Shown one piece after another: positions 11,373 to 21,289 of a DNA stretch of 64,000 bases. The translations under genes were made by a program, and so were the position numbers. The stretch's first letter is position 1; each line of letters opens with the position of its first letter. This DNA is from Nansenia antarctica (Eukaryota > Chordata > Actinopteri > Argentiniformes > Microstomatidae), in assembly GCA_963989245.1 (NCBI GenBank), contig OZ022353.1, forward strand, positions 24,550,524-24,614,523. Direction: 5' to 3'. The notes beneath the pieces are model-generated. The model was not told the DNA's origin. It worked only from the letters and a program-made list of their open reading frames with translations, and ran no database searches.

Positions 11373-12535
11373 TAGGGAGGAGGGAGGACTGCAACATAGC
11401 CTGTGTACAAGCACTGGTGAAGCAACTGACCGTGAGTGTGTGGTGCTCAAATACTGCCAGACCGACAACAAGGTGTACCTTTTAAAGAAAAGGATTTATT
11501 GCCAACTAATAATAATAATAAGGTGAAAACATGGACATCCATGGACATACAAATAAACATGAAACAGGGGGGGGAAGGATAATACAAAAACTAAACCGGG
11601 GAAAATAAACAGAAGATAGGAAGGGAGGGAGAAAGCTGCGAACGGTGTCACAATAAAACCACAGCCCTATGCTTCCCTACACCTCTAAGCTAGCCTATCT
11701 ACCTATGTACAGAACTGCTAACTAATCTACCCGGAACCTAAATCTAACTGCTACAAAGGATGAGTGACATCCGCTCGTTACCTAGTGTTTTTAGACAACC
11801 AGTTACCTACGTGATGTGATGTAAACCCCAGGGTATCTTACCTAGCCCTCTCCCATGATAAGGCAACCGGGGACCATAGGTAACCCAAACAAACACTAGA
11901 CAGACAAATGTAGCAACCAACTAATATACTAACAAAACAGAATGAAACAGAATTACCCAGAATAGAATGAAACAAACATAACCTCACCCCTCTAACCTAC
12001 ACAAGTAACAAACAGCCACATACAGTATATAGGGAACAGGTAGACAGGTGATTGGTTGACAGGACAGGAACACAGGTGGACTTGATGATGGATGATTAAC
12101 AGGGAGACAATCAAGGGATCACGAACACCTGGGAGAGAGAGAGAGACACACAGACACCAACACAAAGCAAAAACAGACAGGGACGTAACAAGGGGTGTCC
12201 AGAAATATAGCCTGGGTGAGCCCCTCAACCAGGTCTCGGGGTGGTAAAAGGGTAGCCCCTCGGCCCCGAGCCTGGTGGAGTGGAGAGGAAAATAACTACC
12301 CATACGCCGAAGAAGAACACACTGGAGGTGTGTGATAGTAAGGAGGAACCCGACAATCTCACAGCCAGAATGGACAAGGCCTAACATTAGCTGCAGTCGA
12401 GCTGCATAAGAGTGACCTCTTATGGCCAGTGTTCACATGTATATCCAGCTGCAGCCGCAGAATTAACATGAAGTAGTTTGAAGGTGGGCTGGTCCATCGC
12501 TGGTCCATCGTCACAGAAGAGACCACGCCTGCACC
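11373..12535. other. No gene seen
   Basis: Over 1.1 kb without a supported gene. There are short purine-rich tracts (near 11565 and 12130) and no recognisable element ends. The ORF here lacks any family motif. Confidence 0.35.
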
Positions 12536-12590
12536 TTAGGGTTAAAGTTAGGGTTAAGGTTAAGGTTAGGTTTAGGTTTGAGGGATGAAA
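12536..12590. repeat. Degenerate telomere-like repeat
   Basis: Variants of GGTTAA and GGTTAG are tandemly arranged. This is a short degenerate interstitial array of the vertebrate telomere motif. Confidence 0.7.
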
Positions 12591-12593
12591 GTC

Positions 12594-12740
12594 TAAGGCC
12601 CAATCCCGATTCTCTTTTTTACCACTTCGGCTCGTTTTGGAGTCACTCGTTTTGGAGTCACTCGTTTTGGAGCCATAGCCGTAGTGGTTCCCCGGGGGAA
12701 ATGGGACAACCCTTCACGACATCATCCGTAGTGTAATGAA
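12594..12740. mobile_element. MITE-like remnant
   Basis: The start ctaaggcccaatcccgattc and the internal block gccgtagtgg resemble, in inverted orientation, the stretch at 48480-48592, which ends gaattgggattcacccttag. Together they suggest a non-autonomous DNA element with these ends. Both copies are partial. Within this copy tcgttttggagtcac is triplicated. Confidence 0.45.
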
Positions 12741-13099
12741 TGGGTTAATTCTAGGGATGCACGATATGCATTTTTTCCCAACCGATACCGATACCGATGT
12801 TTACCCGCTTCTCGTGGCCGATAACCGATATGATAACCGATATGAGAACAGATATAATTTCACAGTTGATAACCTGTAGTTCATGCACACCTGAAGGTAA
12901 GAAAGGCTTTGTAGTGAGCAAAGATTGATGATTTAATATTCCATAGTGATCTCACCAAATCTAACTTACATCACTATTGTTAACACAACAAAGAGAACAC
13001 TTCTGACTCTTCAAATGTTCATTTATTATTTCCTCTAACAAACAGAATCTGTTATAGACAGTGCACAATGCTTTTTTTAGCCAAGATCTGGCCTCCTTT

Positions 13100-13709
13100 T
13101 GTCACAGTTCCGCCTCCAGCTCCGCCCCCAGCTCCGCCCCCAGCTCCGCCCCCGGCTCATCAGCCATCTATCAGTGGCGCCAGGTGTGGCCGATTAAGAC
13201 CGCGACTGGTTCCTACTTAAGCCCTGCTCCTGCTTCCAGTCAACGCCAGATCGTAACCACTTAATGGTTGGTTCATATGTTCGTTCCTTCTACTCTAGAC
13301 GTTATCCGATACCCTAGCCTAACCCTATTCTCCCTGTTCCCCGTTAAAGGATTCCCTGCCTGCCGACCTCCTGCCTGTCTGACTACCCGCCTACCTGCCT
13401 GACCCCCTGCCTGTCTGAGTACCTGCCTACCTGCCTGACCTCCTGCCTGTCTGAGTACCTGCCTACCTGCCTGATCCCCTGCCTGTCTGACTACCCGCCT
13501 ACCTGCCTGACCCCCTGCCTGTCTGAGTACCTGCCTACCTACCTGACCCCCTGCCTGTCTGAGTACCTGCCTACCTGCCAGAACCCCTACCTGCACTACC
13601 TACCCCCAGCCGGATTCCCCTAACCCCAAACCCTATAATAAATCACTGTTATTATCATACTACCTGTTCTCCGTTGTCTGCTTCTGGGTTCCGCCCTCTG
13701 GTCCTGACA
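13100..13709 (+). repeat. Gypsy-1 5' LTR
   Basis: A 610-bp LTR. U3 begins with a 12-bp repeat (CAGCTCCGCCCC) with one copy more than the 3' LTR. A TATA-like tacttaag lies at 13215-13222, a putative transcript start at 13245, six 36-bp repeats based on tgtctgagtacctgcctacc at about 13374-13590, and a polyadenylation signal AATAAA at 13637-13642. Confidence 0.95.
13245..13255 (+). promoter_or_regulatory. Gypsy-1 putative RNA 5' end / self-primer
   Basis: GCCAGATCGTA here is the exact reverse complement of TACGATCTGGC at 13711-13721, and it starts 30 bp after the TATA-like box. In Tf1 of fission yeast the first 11 nt of the RNA prime reverse transcription by pairing with the primer-binding site. 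The same arrangement is visible here. Confidence 0.75.
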
Positions 13710-13710
13710 G

Positions 13711-13721
13711 TACGATCTGGC
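13711..13721 (+). promoter_or_regulatory. Gypsy-1 primer-binding site (self-complementary)
   Basis: TACGATCTGGC begins one base after the 5' LTR and two bases before the gag ATG. It pairs perfectly over 11 nt with 13245-13255 of the LTR. I see no typical tRNA 3'-end complement (TGG start) at this position. Confidence 0.75.
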
Positions 13722-13722
13722 C

Positions 13723-14730
13723 ATGTCGAACCCAGCAGACATCGAGACAGTCCGGCAGATGGTGAACAATAACTACACCGTGTTGGCGAAACACGACTCC
13801 CTCCTACAGGAGATAGTGGGGCGGCTCCGTGACATGAGCACCACTCTGACCGGGTTCCAGGACACGGGAGCAGCCGCCGCTGCTAATGCTACACCGACCA
13901 CCCCCCAGCTCCTACCCGCTCCGGTGATCCGAGAGCCCCGGGTTCCCATGCCGGATCGTTACGACGGCAAACAGGGTTGCTGCCGTTCCTTCCTCCTACA
14001 GTGTGAGCTTGTGATGGAACAACAGCCCACGTCCTTCTCCACCGACCGGGGTCGGGTTTGCCTGGTGATCGGTCTCCTCCGTGGGGCCGCTCTGGAGTGG
14101 GCATCGGCGCTGTGGGAGAGAGGGGACCCGCTCACTGCTTCCTACACAGCTTTCTCCGGCGAGATGAGGAGAATTTTCTATCACCCGGTCCGAGGACAGG
14201 ACGCTTCCAAGCGCCTCCTGGCCCTCCGTCAAGACACCCGGAGTGTCGCTGATTATGCGATTAGTTTCCGCACCCTGGCAGCTGAGAGTGGGTGGAACGA
14301 TGCAGCCCTCGTCGCGGCGTTCACCGGTGGACTCGCTGAGACCATCAAGGACGAGCTGGTTTCACATCCCGAGTCCTCCGACCTGGATGGATTAATCTCC
14401 CTGGCCATCAGAGTAGATAATCGGATCTCAGAACGGAGACGTGAACGCGGAAGTCGTCTTCCCGTTAGCATCGCCAGCCGGCGTGCTCCATCTATTCCCA
14501 ACCCTAGTAGTTATTCTCGTCCCTTTCAGCCCAACATCACTCCTAGAGGGGAGACGTCCTCGGATCCCGAACCGATGCAGCTTGGTCGGATGCGCCTCAG
14601 CCAGGAGGAGCGCCGCCGGCGTTTTGAAAACAACAGCTGCCTGTACTGTGGGGAGCCCGGTCATTACCTCTCCACCTGCCCCACTCGGTCGTTAAACCAG
14701 CAGGCTCGTCAGGAGAGGGGAGGACCCTAA
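13723..14730 (+). CDS. gag: Gypsy-1 Gag
   Basis: Gag of 335 residues, beginning just after the primer site. The capsid-type region has the usual fish chromovirus landmarks (REPRVPMPDRYDG, FLLQCELVMEQQP, VADYAISFRTLAAESGW). A basic linker follows, and then one CCHC zinc knuckle (CLYCGEPGHYLSTC) near residues 306-319. The frame is intact. Gag packages the RNA and forms the particle. It ends about 30 nt after an in-phase heptamer that could feed translation into pol in the -1 frame. Confidence 0.95.
   Translation: MSNPADIETVRQMVNNNYTVLAKHDSLLQEIVGRLRDMSTTLTGFQDTGAAAAANATPTTPQLLPAPVIREPRVPMPDRYDGKQGCCRSFLLQCELVMEQQPTSFSTDRGRVCLVIGLLRGAALEWASALWERGDPLTASYTAFSGEMRRIFYHPVRGQDASKRLLALRQDTRSVADYAISFRTLAAESGWNDAALVAAFTGGLAETIKDELVSHPESSDLDGLISLAIRVDNRISERRRERGSRLPVSIASRRAPSIPNPSSYSRPFQPNITPRGETSSDPEPMQLGRMRLSQEERRRRFENNSCLYCGEPGHYLSTCPTRSLNQQARQERGGP
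14691..14697 (+). promoter_or_regulatory. Gypsy-1 candidate -1 frameshift heptamer
   Basis: GTTAAAC sits in gag phase as G TTA AAC, 11 codons before the gag stop. The -1 frame is open from here into protease. This heptamer is a known slippery sequence in equine arteritis virus. I could not assess the downstream RNA structure. Confidence 0.55.
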
Positions 14731-17700
14731 CGAGCCGTTCTGCTATCTCTGCCGCTCCCCGCACCCGGACCCAGCTCAACGCCACGATCTCCGTTAAAGG
14801 TCAGTCCACTGTGTTCCCTGCGCTCATTGACTCTGGTGCTGATGGCAATTTTATGGATGTGTCTCTGGTAGAGCAGTCAGGTCTCTCCACCAGCCCCCTA
14901 GATGCACCCCTAGAGGCCATCGCATTGGATGGCAGGCTCCTCGCCAAGGTTACGGATAGGACGGAGCCTGTGTCAATGTTACTGTCCGGCAACCACCAGG
15001 AGGAGGTGAGTTTTTTCATCACATGCACTCCCCATGCTCCCATTGTTCTGGGTCACCCCTGGCTGGCTAGACATAACCCTAATATCAACTGGGCCCATGC
15101 CAGGGTAGAGAGTTGGAGTCTCGAGTGTCATGCCACCTGCCTTCGGTCTGCTGTGTCAACTTCTGTTTCCTCCCAGGCACCCAGACCAGAGGTCCCTGAC
15201 CTGTCTTCTATTCCGCCGGAGTATCGGGACCTCCAACAGGTGTTTTGCAAACAGTTAGCCCTTTCCCTACCCCCTCATCGGCCCTATGATTGCGCCATTG
15301 AATTACTGCCCGGAGCACCCCTTCCTAGCAGCCGCCTGTACAGCATCTCCAAACCCGAACGGGAGGCCATGGAGTGTTACATCAAGGACTCCCTGGCTGC
15401 TGGCCTCATCCGTCCCTCCTCCTCACCCGTGGGCGCTGGGTTCTTTTTTGTTGCTAAGAAGGACAAGACCCTGCGTCCCTGCATTGATTACCGCGGGTTG
15501 AATAATATTACCATCAAGAACTCTTACCCTTTACCCCTCATGAACTCTGCTTTCGACTCTCTCCAGGGAGCCACGGTGTTCACGAAGCTCGACCTCCGCA
15601 ACGCCTACCACCTGGTTCGGATACGAGAGGGGGATGAGTGGAAGACAGGGTTCAACACTCCCTTAGGCCATTTTGAGTACCTGGTGATGCCTTTTGGCCT
15701 CACTAATGCCCCTGCGGTGTTTCAGGCCTTAGTGAACGATGTCCTCAGGGACATGATAGGCCTGTTTGTCTTCGTATACCTTGATGACATTTTGATTTTT
15801 TTCTAGGGACCCAGTCACCCATGTCCAGCATGTCCATCGGGTACTCCAGCGTCTCCTCGAGAACCGGCTGTTTGTCAAAAGGGAGAAGTGCGAGTTCCAT
15901 GTCCCGTCGGTATCTTTCCTGGGTTACATCGTCGCTAATGGTCAGGTGAGGATGGACCCCGCTAAGGTGAGAGCAGTCCTGGAGTGGCCCGTCCCTGGTA
16001 ACCGTAAGCAGCTCCAGCGATTCTTAGGGTTTGCAAATTTTTATAGGCGGTTCATCCGCAACTATAGCAGTGTCACGGTTCCACTCACTGCTCTCACTTC
16101 CACTTCCTGCCAGTTCCGATGGACCCCCGAGGCCGAGAAGGCTTTCCTCGACCTCAAGAACCGCTTTACCTCAGCACCCATCCTCGTTCAGCCGGATCTC
16201 TCCAGGCAGTTCGTGGTGGAGGTGGATGCCTCGGACACCGGGGTGGGGGCTGTCCTCTCCCAACGCGCTACGGACGGTAAGGTCCATCCCTGCGCCTTCC
16301 TGTCCCACCGTCTGTCTCCGGCGGAGAGAAACTATGACGTGGGTAACCGTGAGCTGTTGGCCGTGAAACTGGCGTTAGAGGAATGGAGGCATTGGCTGGA
16401 GGGCTCGGAACAACCCTTCCTCGTGTGGACTGACCACCGAAACCTGGAGTACATCCGTACGGCTAAACGGCTCAATTCCCGCCAGGCCAGATGGGCGCTG
16501 TTTTTTGGCCGTTTTAATTTTTCCCTCACTTTTAGGCCGGGATCCAGGAACGTGAAGCCCGATGCCCTGTCCCGCCTTTACGACAAGGAGAGTGAGACCA
16601 CCTCAGTGCCAGACACCATCATGCCGGTCACCTGCGTGGTCGCGGCCGTCACCTGGGAAATTGAGGAGGCGGTCAGGACCGCTCAGCGGGCTCAGCCCGA
16701 CCCGGGAAACGGTCCTCCTGGTCGCCTATTCGTCCCTGACACCGTGAGATCCCGGGTGCTACTATGGGCTCACGCCTCCACCCTCACCTGCCACCCTGGG
16801 GTGACTAGGACCCTGGCGTTCCTCCGCCGGCGCTTTTGGTGGCCAACCATGCCTGAGGACACCAAGGCCTTTGTGCTGGCCTGTTCTGTATGTGCCCGGA
16901 ATAAATCTTCTAACCAGCCCAGTTCGGGCCTACTGCGTCCTCTGCCCATTCCCCGTCGCCCCTGGTCCCATGTGGCCCTGGATTTCGTTTCTGGTCTGCC
17001 CATGTCTGACGGCATGACTGTGATTTTGACTGTGGTCGACCGCTTTAGTAAATTTGCCCACTTTTTGCCCCTGACCAAGCTTCCTTCCGCCAGGGAGATG
17101 GCGGATCTGTTGGTGAGAGAGGTGTACCGGCCCCACGGCCTACCCACTGACGTGGTGTCTGATCGGGGACCACAGTTCACCTCGGCGGTCTGGAAGGCTT
17201 TCTGCTCCGGCCTCGGGGCATCCATCAGCCTGACCTCAGGGTTCCATCCCCAGACCAACGGTCAGGCGGAGAGGGCCAACCAGAAGCTGGAGTCCACCCT
17301 GCGCTGCTTGGTGTCTGCCAACCCTACTACCTGGGCAACCCAATTACCGTGGGTGGAGTACGCCCACAACACCCTGGCTACCTTGGCCACAGGTATGTCA
17401 CCCTTTCAGTGCCTTTACGGCTATCAGCCTCCCCTGTTCCCTTCCCAGGAGGAGGAGATCCTGGTCCCGTCCGTCCAGGCTCACCTCCGCCGCTGCCATA
17501 GGACCTGGCATCGGGCCCGTACCACCCTTCTTCGGCCAACCGTCGGCGCATCCCTGCTCCCAATTATGCCCCCGGGGACAAGGTATGGTTATCCACGAAA
17601 TACCTACCACTAAGGACTGAATCCAGGAAATTGTCCCAGAGGTTCATTGGTCCCTTCACCATTGAGCGGGTGATCAACCCCATGGTCATGCGTCTCAAGC

Positions 17701-18137
17701 TTCCCCGTACCCTCCGTGTCCATCCCTCCTTCCATGTTTCCCTCCTCAAACCTGTGTCCTCCAGTCCCCTGTCTCCTCCAGTTCCCGACCCACCCCCCAC
17801 CAGGATGATTGATGACCTCCCTGCCTACACCGTCCACCGCCTCTTGGATTCTCGTAGCCGTGGTCGAGGTTTCCAGTACCTGGTGGACTGGGAGGGCTAT
17901 GGTCCTGAGGAGAGGTGCTGGGTCCCTCGGCGACAGATCCTCGACCCTACGCTCGTTCAGGACTTCCACCGCCGACACCCCGGCAAGCCTGGTGGTCCGC
18001 CCAGAGGCGTCCATCGGAGGGGGGATACTGTCACAGTTCCGCCTCCAGCTCCGCCCCCAGCTCCGCCCCCGGCTCATCAGCCATCTATCAGTGGCGCCAG
18101 GTGTGGCCGATTAAGACCGCGACTGGTTCCTACTTAA
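14698..18137 (+). pseudogene. pol: Gypsy-1 Pol (PR-RT-RNaseH-IN-chromodomain), frame-broken
   Basis: The -1 frame encodes an aspartic protease (LIDSGADGNF near 14820), then RT with YLDD at about 15777-15790. A run of seven T (15796-15802) throws the frame into a stop at 15804. The next frame (to 17613) resumes RT, then RNase H (VEVDASDTGVGAVLS, WTDHRNLEYI) and integrase with HHCC zinc finger and D-D-E residues (ALDFVSGLP, SDRGPQFTSAVW, GQAERANQKLE). A second shift near 17532 moves to the frame holding the integrase tail and chromodomain (FQYLVDWEGYGPEERCW), stopping inside the 3' LTR. Homopolymer errors in the assembly could account for the first break. Confidence 0.93.
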
Positions 18138-18626
18138 GCCCTGCTCCTGCTTCCAGTCAACGCCAGATCGTAACCACTTAATGGTTGGTTCATATGTTCG
18201 TTCCTTCTACTCTAGACGTTATCCGATACCCTAGCCTAACCCTATTCTCCCTGTTCCCCGTTAAAGGATTCCCTGCCTGCCGACCTCCTGCCTGTCTGAC
18301 TACCCGCCTACCTGCCTGACCCCCTGCCTGTCTGAGTACCTGCCTACCTGCCTGACCTCCTGCCTGTCTGAGTACCTGCCTACCTGCCTGATCCCCTGCC
18401 TGTCTGACTACCCGCCTACCTGCCTGACCCCCTGCCTGTCTGAGTACCTGCCTACCTACCTGACCCCCTGCCTGTCTGAGTACCTGCCTACCTGCCAGAA
18501 CCCCTACCTGCACTACCTACCCCCAGCCGGATTCCCCTAACCCCAAACCCTATAATAAATCACTGTTATTATCATACTACCTGTTCTCCGTTGTCTGCTT
18601 CTGGGTTCCGCCCTCTGGTCGTGACA
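18029..18626 (+). repeat. Gypsy-1 3' LTR
   Basis: A 598-bp LTR matching the 5' LTR except for one fewer 12-bp repeat and a C/G difference near the end (gtcGtgaca). The purine-rich ggaggggggata just upstream is a fitting polypurine tract. The pol frame runs into this LTR and ends at 18137. Confidence 0.95.
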
Positions 18627-18904
18627 CCTTTTATGAAAACAACAAAAGGCTCACCTAAGAGTAATTAGATCAAAAATAAAGTGCATCTTGTCTATCCCTG
18701 TAAATTGAAAATGCATAAATAAAATATCAAAAAATAAATAAAGTGCATCAGTCAATACAAAAATAAAGACTTTTAAAGAACCAAAAGTTGTATAGAACTT
18801 TTACAGAAACTAGTGCCAAATGGCTGCTTAGTCTGCAGATAAACAGAATGACACAAGGCACATAGTAGGCTACACTAGTATGCTTAATAAAGCAACTGAA
18901 AAGG

Positions 18905-19291
18905 GCTGGGCTATGCTAAAATCCTTTATCTTCTACTACAGAGAAAGGCTGGTCGTCGAGGGCCATAAACTCCATTATTTTTTCATTGATTGCTTGAGCC
19001 TTTGAGCTGTCTCGAGTAAACTTCCTGCAGTTTTCAAATGCGTGTTCAATAGGCACAGCAGGCTAGGCTACCTTCTGCTACTAGTGCTTGATATTCCTTC
19101 CATACAGCGTGCTTGCAATGGTGAATCTTAAGGTGACTTATGAGATTCGTTGTGTTGTAACTTTGCCTTTGCCCTCCTCTCCGAACTTTTGTCGAACATG
19201 TGTTGCAAATTGCAAACGCACTATCTGCCTCAGAAACTGTGAAGAATGTCCACACCGGGGAAGCTCTCATGTTTCGCTCTCGTCTATACAC
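18905..19291 (-). pseudogene. Outer hAT transposase N-terminal remnant
   Basis: A BED zinc finger (VWTFFTVSEADSAFAICNTC, then HLKIHH) starts at 19291. Past a break near 19046, the segment includes INEKIMEFMALDDQPFSVVE, a motif typical of ZBED-type hAT proteins. The catalytic core and dimerisation domain are absent, so only the first exon or two remain. Confidence 0.8.
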
Positions 19292-19490
19292 TGCATGGCT
19301 GTACGCAGGCGCAGCAGCATGAACGCGACAACCGGAACCAGAAATATTTCCGGCTTCATATTATCGGCTCTATATTGGCTAAAATGTAATAAAACCGATA
19401 AATATTTAATAACATTAATTTCCCATTATCGGGCCGATAAATATCGGTGCCGATAATATCGTGCATCCCTAGTAAATTCATAGTCAGGAC

Positions 19491-19765
19491 AGCGCATGCG
19501 AGTAGTAAGTATGGGTCTCTTTTCTTTGATCTCGATTTCCTTTGATCTTTTATGGGGGGGTCATAAATCATAGGGTATTGATCTTTTACAGAAGGGTGGT
19601 TTATTTGCCCCCGTTGTGGGTTTATTTGCCCCCGCCATTTGTTCAGAACACATTTGTTTAAATAGCCTAGCTGTGTCTATCAGTTAAAGGTCAGAGGCGC
19701 AACAATGAGTAAGCTTTATAGGACGTTATCTGTAAGGACTGTCCCTGAGCATTTAGAGCAGTTCA
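19491..19765 (+). repeat. Polinton left terminal inverted repeat
   Basis: This matches the reverse complement of the right end through shared blocks: catgcgagtagtaagtatgg, a doubled gtttatttgcccccg, the TATA-like tttaaatagcctagctgtg, and an ATG frame beginning MSKLYRTLSVRTVPEHLE. About 120 bp present in the right copy is missing here. Similarity ends near 19762, and a (GT)n run soon follows. Confidence 0.9.
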
Positions 19766-19790
19766 TCGCCGTGTTCACACAGACGGGGGT

Positions 19791-19794
<4 letters not shown>

Positions 19795-19843
<49 letters not shown>

Positions 19844-19852
19844 GTGTGTGGG
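19795..19852. repeat. (GT)n microsatellite
   Basis: About 28 GT units immediately inside the left terminal repeat. They create a spurious Val-Cys ORF. Confidence 0.97.
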
Positions 19853-20189
19853 GGACTGTTTACACTGTGGATTGTGTCGATGATAATAAAACGTTTTAAC
19901 ATGAAGAACATTTATTCGTATGTCATTATTTACTGTGTCCCAGGCTGTCTAAAATAATGTTTGGTTAATCAAGGTGTTGGTGTTAATACAGTTGATATGA
20001 CCATTTGATAGGCAAGATTTCAAACGATACACCTGGCGCCGGAGCTTGGCTTTAGTCACAGCGTGAGTTCGCTCGGCAGATTATTTCCGTTTGTTTTCAA
20101 AGACTACAGACGCGCATAAAGGTGTTGATTTTAACCCTCATTTTAAAAGGTTCGCGAATGCTTCAATACGCATAATGACGTTCGGAGGG

Positions 20190-20376
20190 CGTCTGTTTAA
20201 ATGGTATATAAGATAGATGTTGACGCAGACACTTTCGTGAGAGAGAGAGCAAGTGCCAGTCGAATTCTTCTCTTCACTTCTGCGAGAGATAGAACTCAAA
20301 TCCTGACGAATTCTCCACCATCGAGTGCATTCAGAGACCCCGAAATCGCCATGGAAGTTAATATGTAAGGTAAGAC
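20190..20376 (+). promoter_or_regulatory. Possible promoter and first exon
   Basis: A TATA-like gtatataag (20204-20212) is followed about 30-160 bp later by a G/A-rich leader and by atgtaag|gtaagac, a consensus splice donor. It could be the first, mostly untranslated exon of a downstream plus-strand gene such as the OB-fold gene. The link is unproven. Confidence 0.3.
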
Positions 20377-20396
20377 CTTTAATGTGTAGTGTGTTC

Positions 20397-20397
20397 T

Positions 20398-20467
<70 letters not shown>

Positions 20468-20484
20468 TGTGTGTGGGTGTGCGT

Positions 20485-20529
<45 letters not shown>

Positions 20530-20594
20530 TAGCCCCGAAATATTTGATTCCCTGTTTGTATAATATAATTTGTGGAACCAAATAAAGTATTCAA

Positions 20595-20636
<42 letters not shown>
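20397..20636. repeat. Two long (GT)n tracts
   Basis: (GT)n with a few GG interruptions covers about 20397-20527, and a second pure tract 20597-20635. They are separated by about 70 bp containing a polyadenylation-like aataaag. Confidence 0.97.
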
Positions 20637-20637
<1 letters not shown>

Positions 20638-20955
20638 GATGGTTTAATAATCAAATAATGTTTACACTCTGTATACAAGTTATTAAAATGAAAACACTGC
20701 TGTTGATGAGTCAGACTACGACGCCGATGACCTCAGTAACCCAGGGGTGAAAGTGGTTTGAGTTTCTTACAGGAACTATAGGCTGCTACCCCAACCTTCA
20801 TGGTTTCATATTGTTCTCCTCCCGCCACCAGCTTCATGCATCCCTGAACACACACATCGTGGTGTTGGTGTTGAAATTAGAAACACTTGACAATAATAAT
20901 AATATAATGTTTAAATTATTTATTTAAACATTATAACAGCCTCATAACTCAGACT

Positions 20956-21257
20956 CTACAACATAGACTCTCCTATGTGGACTATCATGTGTGATTGCAA
21001 CTCTCCTTTTTGAGCAAAACATTTACCACACACTGAACAATTAAATTGTTTCTCTCCTGTGTGAACTATCATGCGTCTCTTCAAGTCTCCTTTTTGAACA
21101 GATTTTTTTTAAACACAAACTGGGTAACTCAAGTGTTTCTTTCCAATAACTGAGGTTCATTCATTTCCATCCATTCTTTATTACTGTCATCCGTTTTAGG
21201 TTCAGAAGAGTCTGAATAATTGTTATCACTAGCTACCAGCTGGTTGTAAACTACTAG
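20956..21257 (-). pseudogene. C2H2 zinc-finger gene fragment
   Basis: On the minus strand an acceptor-like tccag precedes a frame with DNNYSDSSEPKTDDSNKEW, the acidic linker of fish C2H2 ZNF proteins. After a stop and frame loss it resumes with HTGEKQFNCSVCGKCFAQKG and a final His pair, then a stop (20956-20958). One complete finger and part of another remain. It lies just downstream of the KIAA1586-like gene on the same strand. Confidence 0.75.
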
Positions 21258-21289
21258 CTGGATCTAGGTCCCTGGGAAAGTGGGAACAC

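Larger units (their letters stand above)
13100..18626 (+). mobile_element. Gypsy-1: chromodomain Ty3/Gypsy retrotransposon
   Basis: A full-length 5.5-kb LTR element with a 5-bp target duplication CCTTT (13095-13099, 18627-18631). The LTRs run TGTCAC to TGACA and are almost identical. The order is LTR, self-complementary primer site, gag, protease, RT, RNase H, integrase, chromodomain, LTR. The integrase C-terminal chromodomain and the primer arrangement place it with the sushi/Tf1-like chromoviruses. Pol carries two frame breaks, so this copy is not autonomous as read. Confidence 0.97.
12752..19471 (-). mobile_element. Decayed hAT containing Gypsy-1
   Basis: Terminal inverted repeats TAGGGATGCACGATA and TATCGTGCATCCCTA bound this 6.7-kb segment. 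The flanking 8-bp repeats are GTTAATTC and GTAAATTC, a target duplication with one mismatch. A BED finger and the start of a hAT core lie at the right end on the minus strand; most of the transposase is gone. Of the 6.7 kb, 5.5 kb is the inserted Gypsy-1, so the hAT itself is only about 1.2 kb. The mismatched TSD and lost coding region fit an older insertion than Gypsy-1. Confidence 0.9.

Noticed and set aside
11992..12387. 131-aa minus-strand ORF
   Set aside because: No family motif, no supporting context; probably chance.
13273..13596. Minus-strand Gln/Val/Arg-rich ORF (also 18190-18513)
   Set aside because: Antisense of the 36-bp LTR repeats, identical in both LTRs.
16770..17258. Minus-strand ORFs in Gypsy-1 integrase
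   Set aside because: High-GC antisense shadows of pol without family motifs.
19472..19491. Polinton 6-bp target duplication
   Set aside because: The flanks caggac (left) and tagaga (right) do not match, so I do not claim a TSD.
20138..20585. His/Thr and Val/Cys ORFs
   Set aside because: Translations of (GT)n tracts on both strands.
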